64,000 bases of DNA from Echinometra lucunter (taxonomy: Eukaryota; Echinodermata; Echinoidea; Camarodonta; Echinometridae): NCBI GenBank assembly GCA_029962745.1, contig CM057166.1, positions 881,714 through 945,713 on the forward strand, read 5' to 3'. The notes below the pieces were generated by a model. The model searched no databases and was not told the origin of the DNA. It saw only the letters and a program-made list of their open reading frames with translations. The position numbers were made by a program, and so were the translations under genes. The stretch's first letter is position 1; every line of letters starts with the position of its first letter. Shown here in pieces: positions 55,021 to 64,000 of this stretch.

Positions 55021-58000
55021 AGATAGAAAATCCCTGGCTGAGGCACTGCTCCAGCCGTGCCCACAGCAGATCAGACCTACAACGACAGCTCACCGTTCAG
55101 CACGTCCTCTGACTACTCATGTGTCAGGTTTAAATCCAGAGAATCCTGCGTCTGTCTCTTCACCACTTCATTTAAATCCTTGCTACACGCTGAGTCAATC
55201 TGTGAAGACAAAAAAGGAAATGGGGTGCCTTAGAGTTTAAAGGGAATATGGTAATCCATCCTGTACATTGAAGGGTAGGATATGAATTGCTGAGGATTCA
55301 TTAACACAGATCAAAAACAGACACATATTCATTTCAAACGTTCGGGTTTATTTCGGGAATGTGATCAAGAACTCGCTTTCCTGTTTTGACAACTCGAACT
55401 CTCACAGCTGTTTTTGTTGAATGTCACCCCTAACCACTAAAATCCAAACAGTTTCCAAACTTTCTAAATAAATGTTTGATCCAATGCCATTGAGCTTGTC
55501 AAGCACACAAACATGTCCTCTATGCCAGCCAAAAATCACTGAAAGTAAAAAACCATTGTGAAAGCCCTGCAAACATAAAGTATGCATACCGTATACATAC
55601 CATACACAATGCATATGTATAGGCTTCCAGCGTAGATATCATAATAGCATTTTGAAAATCCTTTCATAACTGATGCGAGTATGTAACTGGGTATGTTACA
55701 AAACGGCATCAAGGTCTGACAACACCAAAATAATGTCTTTGATCGCTTCTCACAGCTTGTACTCTCGAGATAATTACTAGAAAGTGGAAATTAATGGGAA
55801 AGAATCCATGTACATCTGTAACTTTGGTTCAGTGAAGTAATTAATTGAGGTAATGAAAGAATTGGGTCAAAAGAGGAAATCGCTATAATGTCAGACAGTA
55901 TGCATACATGTACATTTCACTTGATAAATAACTGGGCATAAAGTTCACAAAAAAATCAGGTTTATTACTTTAATTACTTTGTGATGGTCAGAGCGTCTGC
56001 AGCAAAACTTCAATTTCAAGCGCAAACATGTTATGTGGTTTAACCTACTGAATAACTTGAGCTGGGGTCTATGAAAAATGCATGTTATAGCAAAATTAAA
56101 TCATGCTCAGTAGGTTTATAAGAGAAATGAAACTTGGCATTACAACATGTTGACAATGAAGGTTGCTGTATTCACACCAAATTGAAAAAGAAAATCAGGT
56201 TTATTACTTTAATTACATTGTGAGGGTTATAGTTTCAATTTCAAGCGCAAACATGTCATGTGGTTTAAGAGAATTAAAACTGTCATGACAATGGATTGCT
56301 ACAATGTACATATACAGGTCGATAATGAAAGTTGTTACATTTACACCGAATGGAAATTTAACGATGTACATGTCGCTGTGCCAAATACATTCAAAATCCA
56401 TGCCAATGTACGTAACAACAGAAGCATATATACATATGCACCTCTTCATTTTTCGTGTAATTTTGAAGAACTTCCACTCATTAAAATGGTGAAGAAAGTG
56501 TTCTTTTGGATACCTTGTGAAAGCAGATGGGTTCAATGAAGACAAGAAAATTCTGCTTTCACATTTCAACAACAGAAGGACTAGAATGGAAAGACTACAC
56601 AGGGTCTGTTTGGATGTATTTTGACAGCTACAAAAATCTCCAAGGGATTTTGGGAAGGTTATCAATATAGTCTGACTTCCAGCTTTCCAGATATTAACAA
56701 CTTTTTTCATTCTTGACATAAAAGTGGTTTTGACATGGACCAGATTAAAAAGATTATTCCTATCTCATGGATATGAGTGAAAAGGAAATTACAGGGGTTA
56801 GTCTTGGTACTCTAGACTCCAAAATAATACTATTTCATTGAGAGATGTTAATATTGTCATTCAGCCTAAGAGCAAGGCTAGCATTATGTTGCAAAACAAT
56901 TGAACTGACTGCCAACTCTTTCAAGGGACCTTGCTTGATTTCGACATACATTTGTATAGGGCCTATAACCTATGAAAGGCTTACAGTCAAAATTTTGAAA
57001 ATTATTAGTAAAATATTTATTTTTTGATGCATTCAGCACATGATAATTTCATTCATATAACTGGGAGGGTTCCTTCTACAATATGAAGTCCTGATCACCT
57101 ACAATGACTGAATCATAAGGAAAACAGGCAAATTTAAAGGTAGTGGCAAAGAGCATTTTAAGTCACTGATTCCATACATCCAGCTGAAGAACAAACAGGA
57201 TGGCCCTAACAACTGCATTGTCACCCAATTAGTCCCAAACAGAACTTAACAAGGGATCAGGGGGTAACATTAATGGCAAGCTACAGGAAATAGAGGTTCA
57301 AACCAATTTACAATACTCTTTTGTGTTTCTATTCTATGACATGGTATGGAGGATATTCAGTATTAAGTGTTGAGGGTAAACAGAGTGCTAATAGGCTTCC
57401 ACAAATTATGACACTACATGTATGTATGTACGTGTAGTTTGTACATGTACCTATTACAAACTCAGGTTCAAATATATCTTTATACATGTATACAGGTAAT
57501 TATAAATGATGCAGGTAGACCCTATTTTTAATAATTCCCTTTAATGATTCAAATTAAGGATAAGAGAGGGAAAGAGGATGAAAATGGAAATAAAATGCAG
57601 TAATCAAGTCTATTACAAGGACTACTGGTGTTTAAAGGATGGAGACAAATGTTTGTGCATCGCTACAGTAAAGTTGCATCATATAAATGTTGCATCATTA
57701 TACCCCCTCTAATATTCTAATTTAGAAGTGATAAATGCCTCTAAACTAAAAAAACAACCTAACCAACCCCCTCCCCCAAAACAAAACAAAAAACAAAAAC
57801 AAAAATACCCAAATCAAATGTTTTCAATCAAAATGCTGCAGATATACTCAACAATATTCCAAAATTTTTCCCAAACTAGATTTGAAGATTTGACCCTCTC
57901 CTTTCCCATCCCCTCCAAATACTACCAAAAACTAGACATTTTCTGCCTTTTTCTTGCCTATATTCCACAGCTTTTGACAAAGGAAACACCATATCAACTC

Positions 58001-58137
58001 ACAATGATGACGATTTTCCTTTCTGTCTCATTTCACTGAATAAGTTACAACCTGTTTTCCTGTCTAACATATGGTACAGGGTATCATCCATGTCACTGAC
58101 ATCATTGGTCAGAGATATCTCAAACATACATACATGT
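55021..58137. other. SPSB upstream region, no further exon recognised
   Basis: May hold a 5' UTR exon or intron of SPSB: a minus-strand GTCGTTGTAG near 55077 could be an acceptor. A repeated segment near 55940-56060 and 56185-56260 shares AATCAGGTTTATTACTTTAA and TTTCAAGCGCAAACATG. No other gene seen. Confidence 0.4.
55935..56275 (+). repeat. Local ~245-bp-spaced duplication
   Basis: AATCAGGTTTATTACTTTAA then TTTCAAGCGCAAACATGT.ATGTGGTTTAA occurs at about 55956-56042 and at about 56193-56268, with a shorter middle in the second copy. Confidence 0.7.
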
Positions 58138-58141
58138 TTAA

Positions 58142-58381
58142 CCCATTCGTGACAGGAATTATTTAAAGCCTAATTTGATCAGCTTTTATTCTTCAAATTG
58201 GCAACACCAACATTTTTATTTTATTGTTCCTTTTTTCTTATAAAACATCATGTATCTGAAATGAATATAAATTGACAGGAATTATGATGAGAAGTCAAAA
58301 AGTTGCCAATTTGCAGGAGAAAACGGTGATTTTAAACTTTCTATCACATTGCCAATTTAAGGATTTAAATGCGTATTTTCC
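58142..58381 (+). mobile_element. piggyBac-like MITE, family P1, copy 4 (3'-truncated)
   Basis: Begins after TTAA (58138-58141) with CCCATTCGTGACAGGAATT and follows the family for about 240 bp, to GCGTATTTTCC. Unrelated sequence follows, so the right terminus is missing. Confidence 0.85.
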
Positions 58382-61300
58382 ATGTTGAACGAGGAACTGA
58401 TCTAAAATTCGTAATTAATTTCTATCATGGAAAATGTCATTTGTTTTGGATTAGAAATTCCTGTTCAAACTACTTACACACTGAAAAACATCAACACAGA
58501 CAATAATTTACCAATGGCCTAATCAGCTTAAGGCTTCATGTTTTTTGTATGTGAAATATTATAAACATATTATTTCTTAAAACCTACAGAAGTTTGTTTG
58601 AAATAATCAAAATTAAATTTATCCATAGTATATACAGTGTAATTTTCATTTGGTATGAATCATAATAATTATCACTCCCTACCAGAACTCACAACTTGAT
58701 TCAATCTTCCACAAGGCCGAGAGACTTCACCGTCTTTCTTGAAAGGTAACTAGCCAATTACAAAGGACATCATTTTATGTGGCACAGGAAATGGGAAAGA
58801 CAAAGAAATGATATTTCACTGACCAACTTCCACCAGGGTTCTTTAATCTCAATTGGAAGTCTTCGCAGAAGAGCGGAAGTTATTAGCAAAGAGAAATATT
58901 AACATGAAATAGAATACAGCCATTATATGCTAACTGCTTCAGGTAAAGTTGAAGAGAAGTGGAGCGAACAGGTGTGGGCGGCCGGATACGACGGCGTTGA
59001 CTGATCGACTTCCCTGCTTCTGAATGTCAATGGAAGTGGAATTAGCATAAAGGAAGCTATTATGCAAATCACAACTCTGGTAAATGAAAGAGAATATCAA
59101 CTTTCTTTTGAAGAATAGTTATGGTAATGAGTAGAGGAAGACAAGGATCAAACTAGAGCACATTAAATGAAAAAAAAGGAAAGAAGGATTAAGAAAAAAT
59201 CATCCTCTGTGTAGGCAGATAGGATGTAAACCAGTTGATGGAGATTACCGGTAGGAAGAAACTTGCCAAGTATCGGTGTTTGAAGCTTCTTGCGAATAAC
59301 CCACAAAGATAGAAAGGTATTAAAGCTATAATGTAACACTACTGGTCATAAAACACAGTACTGATGATAGGGGACAAAGAAGAACACAGGAGTTCACAAG
59401 GAAGGTAGATATCACACACACACACAAAAAGAAGAAATACATACCAACCAAGAAATGAAAATGAAAGGTATACAGTTAGACACCAAAAAATCCAACAGCA
59501 TTCTTGTGGTTACATTTTCTGTAGTCAATATGGTTTGCTTTGATCCTTTGTCAGTTAGTTTACCTCAAATGAAACTGTTCAGGTCCTACAACGTTGTTAA
59601 TGTCCGATGCAAACTGAAACAACTTTCAAAAGCAGTTCTTTCTCTGGCTGGGTGACCTCTCCGTGAACCTGTATTCAATCATACTTGCAATTGTTCGCTA
59701 GGAATCAAGACGAACTGTGTACTAATGTAGACACTGCCATGCTGGCATATGGAAAGAAACTGACTTTCAAATGGTGTGTCCCTTCCTTTTTGCCCAAATT
59801 TCATCTCACCATGAATCATGATTCTGTGGACTAGAAAGTGATGAAGAGTCCTTGAAAAGGTTTGACTCATGTTGTGTTGTTGGCTACCACAGATTCAATG
59901 GGGTACCCTTTAGAAAGATCTACCAATGATGATGATGATGATGATGACATCATCTTACACAAAAGGGTGATTCCAAGACGTCAAACAGATAGAACTTCCC
60001 AGAATGGTAAGCCAACAGCTGTCATTGTCCAGACATACCTAACCGACCACCACACCACCACACGAGGGCCAATACAGATACACAGAATAAACACAGGTAT
60101 CCATTGTACAGCTCAGCAACCATTAATCTAACCACTACATTAATTAGACATATCATTACAGAACTCCCATGCTTGTCATCAGGAATTTAATATCATCATA
60201 TTTTAATTATTTCATCAGATAATGCACTCACCCCTTCAGGTTGAGTGACAATCCATTATGAATTTTTCTGCAATGAATAATAACCTATCCCCACCCACTA
60301 ACATGAATGGATCGATCCGCAGTTTTTTTTTTCCTCTCTATCACCGGTGTGTTTTGCAATTAGTCTCAAACTGCAGACTCTTTGATGCATATTGAATCAT
60401 TAAGACCTTTCATACATCTCTCCTTGCTTTATTCTGCAAATTAAAATCCTGTAAGAATATTAGACCATTCCTCAGAATGATCAAACACTAAAATCTAAAA
60501 CTATTCAACAATAACGGGATAAAATGATAATTAATGCCTGCCGGTGTAACCGCATGTGGTACGTTTCAATTAGACTCTGCGGCGTTCTATTTTTCGTGGA
60601 GGAGGAAAGCAAATCAATGATTCAGAGAAACTCAGTGCTGACGTCACCAGACGTGGGGCACACACCTTTCGGTGTGCAAGGTTCACCACCAGAGAGAATC
60701 GCTCTTCACAAACAATAGAAAGACAACCAACAGAGCAAAGAATGGTGGCATTTATCTAAACTCTCTTTGTGAGGCATCTTTCTAAGAACTCACAGAGTCA
60801 ACCAGGGAAAATATAACAATAAATCATTTCTACAAACCAACTTAAACTGTTAATACAATTGATTTACAGAGGAAGCAATACACCTACTCACCTTACGATA
60901 AAAATCCAATTCTTTCTCTGAGATACATGTGTACATGTACGCAATCTTCGCTTTTATCCACTCAACAAAGATATCCCGTGGAAATCACCCACACGTAAAA
61001 CTAGCATCTTCATCAAGTGTTCCATTTACCGGTAGTACAGTTCAGGACATAGTAGTGGACTCCAAACAAAGGATACGACTTTTAAAAACCAGTACTTGAT
61101 CCGTACATGTACTTGATCTTGATTAATGATACTGGTATGCTTAAGTTCAATGACTGACTGCCTGGTACATGCGCATTGCTGACGTGAGTACAACAGCCTT
61201 TGTGTGCTTCTGCTATTACTGGAGCTTAAAGTGATAAGATACAGAGCACTGCTGCAGTAGGTCATCCATGAACTAATGTGATCTGTTTTTCAGACAATAC

Positions 61301-64000
61301 ACACAAAAAATGACCTAGCTTTGTTTTCCTTCAGGTAGCAGGGTGATCACGTTTCGTTGCAGGTATAGTTTCCAAGAGACTGAACACTTCCATCTTTCAA
61401 TGACTACAACCTTGAAAGAAGATTAATGCTGACAGACAAATCGGACATTACCTCACAAAACATTCTCTCAAGGAGGAACCTCACTAGTCTATATATTTTC
61501 ACATTTTAAATCTACATTCAACCGGGTAGAAGATATGATTCAAAGGTAGTATGTTTCATTGCTTACTAGGATTATTCAGCTCCTCTGACCAAAAGTCTTC
61601 TGATTGTCCAAAACAGATGTTCCTATAATATCCCCTTGGTTTGTGAACAATAGTTTCCTGATCTACATGTACTTTAAAGCAAAACAACATGTTCTTTTCC
61701 AATAGATTGTTTCTTTTACACCTTCAACACCAGATGAATTGATTCATCGACTCCTGTGGTATAATTGGCACAATCATGAAAGGCAGTAGAAACAATCAAA
61801 TAGCATGCAGTAGAAACAGGGTTTAGAGTAGTTGTTGACTGTGGGGAAGTGACCTGCCGTTATCCTCTATCATCTTTACCCATAAACACACAAGGGCAAA
61901 AACCACAAACAACAAAGTGACCCCTACACAAAGGAGAAGGTATTAACTCCAAATTATCGGCAGAAAGGCACAAGAAAAGAGAGGAAGGGAGGGAGGAAGA
62001 TAGACACAAGTCTTATTGTTTTGTTCCATTGCTTTGTTCTCTATGTGACTAACACATGGCCTTCTTCTCACCATGTAGCCAACTGCAGAGTCTACATAAG
62101 ATACATACATGTATGCAATCACAAATTATGCCTACATGACTATTGAAAAAACCTCTTTTCAGACATTTTCAAATGATTATAAAATCATCAATAACTTTGT
62201 CAATCTCTACCACTGTGATAGATATTCCCGAAATTGTTTGGACTCACGTTTTTCCCTGTCCCTAAAAGCATACGTACAAAACTGTTTTCAGGCTGTTTAT
62301 TCAACGTCACTCTCAATATATGCAATGTACTGTACAACCTTGCAAAAAACAGAACAAAGAAAATGCAGCATAGTTTCTGTATACACAGAAATCAAAAGTA
62401 TGGAACAGCTCCCTTTCCTCTCAATATGAAAGCTTGCAGGTAATTAAACATGAACAAAGAACAGGGAAGAGTGGACTTTGACAAAGATGATTACTGTACT
62501 ATATTGTGACGAGGATAAATGCTATGGATGTGGGGTACTTGTGTAAATATTGCAAAAGAGGAAAATTAGGAAAAATCTTACGGGACTCTCATGTAGAGTT
62601 ATTGGAAAAGGAACATGTTATTGATAAACGGAGTCATCGTCATCATCGTCATGTGGCTCTCCGCATGATTTGAGTGTGGGTTTCTATTTAATTTGTATTT
62701 TTTACTAACTCATCCTACTTGTGGGTATCTGTAAAACCAATGCATGAATCATGCAGATTCCATTGCCACTGTTTGCTAATCTGTGGGGATTCTATGAAAT
62801 GGGTTCAGAAGGTAGGAAATTACAAAGGATAGGAAAGGGGGCAGGGAAAGAGAGAGAAAGAAAGAGAAGAGTAAATGAAGAAACAAGAAGGACATAAAGA
62901 GAGAGATAGAAAGAGAATGTGAGAGAAGGATATGATAGGAAATAGAGTAAAGAAAAAAAGAAAATGATTTAGCCCAAATATGCATAACTATTATAGAAAA
63001 ATAAGGACAATCATAGTGATAGAACAAAGAAAAGGAAGATTAGAAAATCAAATGTTGTAAGAGGAAGAGAAGTAGTAATGACAAAGAAAAATGTGGAGAA
63101 AAATGTTATCTCTGGTACACACGTGTTTTTTGTTTTGTTTTGTGTTTTGTTTTTGTTTTTTGTACAGTTGGACTCAGAGGTAGAGTTCTAAGTTATACTG
63201 ATAATTATACATCTGTATATGACAATGTCATTGAGAGCACATGGCCTGCCTGTCCTTGTCTGCCTGCCCATGTCTTGCTTTGCACACATGGCATGTGACC
63301 ATTCCATGAACCCTAACCACATGATCTGCCCCTTCCCTTATTCCTCTCACCCCCCTCCCCCCATCTATCCTCGATCCAAAATCCACCCCAAAATCCCAAC
63401 ACACTGTGACTGTGAGTCTTTAATTTACTACAGTTATAATATCAGACTGTCTCATTGCTGTACCACTGTCTAGACTCTGTAAAGGAAGAATTTATTTACT
63501 CTAGGAACTCCAGGATTCTGATTCCTAAACCAGAGACATGACTCCAGCCAGTCACTCTACACCAACCATATGGACAGGGTTTTTAACTGCATCCACGTCA
63601 TTTATAACTGTTATCTCTAAGTACAGACAGTTCTTCTTCTGTCATCTATAACCTCTGTCTGTTCTATGATCAGATGGTCATCAGTATTTGTCTTGAACTA
63701 ATCATTCATGCATTAAATAGACTCTTAACTACTTTTAACTTAACTCAGCAGCAAAAATCAACGATCTCTAAGTTTTCTTTATTTCTGTTTTTTTCAGCTA
63801 CTATACATGGAAGAAATGCTTCAGTTTTTGTTTTCAATCCTGGCTTTCACATTTTCACACAATGTTCAAAAGCTACATGTAGCACTTATAGCTTGATGCT
63901 CTCCTGTTATGTTTTTCTCTGCTTAGACGACCATTGCGTGACAGCGGCTTTGTAACTCGATTCCTCTACTCAACTTTCAAAGTGATTCATGCAGTAAACT
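58382..64000. other. Upstream intergenic DNA, nothing recognised
   Basis: No exon with family similarity. Low-complexity stretches: (GATGAT)n at 59927-59948, a purine-rich tract at 62810-62960, and GTTTTGTTTTGTG at 63127-63165. May include regulatory DNA or 5' exons of SPSB that cannot be recognised by eye. Confidence 0.4.

Noticed and set aside
1..64000. CRISPR array, prokaryotic operon or phage
   Set aside because: Introns, SINE/LINE content and nuclear tRNA architecture show eukaryotic nuclear DNA; no repeat-spacer array of the CRISPR type.

Overview
The window is eukaryotic, AT-rich, intron-bearing draft sequence with a 500-N assembly gap (43307-43806). No operons or bacterial gene spacing are visible. 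The mix of tRNA-headed SINEs, LINE remnants, many short palindromic DNA transposons, TTAGGG-like tracts and two genes closest to deuterostome PARK7 and SPSB1/4 suggests a marine invertebrate deuterostome, most likely an echinoderm of sea-urchin type. The species is inference, not proven.

Two protein-coding genes can be assembled exon by exon. (1) A DJ-1/PARK7 homologue on the + strand, six coding exons from 8874 to 16746, 187 codons plus stop, with the catalytic Glu and Cys present. Its introns hold TTAGGG-like repeats and several transposons, including a nested pair. (2) An SPSB1/SPSB4 homologue (SPRY plus SOCS box) on the - strand, two coding exons 54930-54240 and 52094-51967, 272 aa. There is one clean tRNA-Pro(AGG) gene at 4352-4423. 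Nothing suggests that the two proteins share a pathway, but human PARK7 and SPSB1 both lie in 1p36, so the linkage may be ancestral.

Layout: 0.7-2.7 kb, two halves of a LINE joined tail to tail; 2.7-3.8 kb, two DNA elements with terminal inverted repeats (TIRs); 4.35 kb, tRNA-Pro; 4.8-8.8 kb, G-run repeats and an array of spaced AAAAGGGRCA motifs; 8.9-16.7 kb, PARK7; 17.2-20.8 kb, exon-like segments that may be spliced 3' UTR of PARK7; 18.6-21.1 kb, palindromic MITEs; 21.7-22.1 kb, a long CAGTAG microsatellite; 22-48 kb, gene-poor repeat-rich DNA; 48-52 kb, probable SPSB 3' UTR; 52-55 kb, SPSB; 55-64 kb, upstream DNA with no recognised gene.

The most interesting signal is a roughly 550-bp, hAT-like non-autonomous element present three times (9303, 14093, 25765). 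Each copy has a different perfect 8-bp target-site duplication, poly-G/poly-C termini, and an asymmetric array of up to eight GGAACGG motifs. One copy sits inside another palindromic transposon, and one sits in a tandem duplication whose sister unit is an empty site. A second family, a piggyBac-like MITE at TTAA sites, has four copies.
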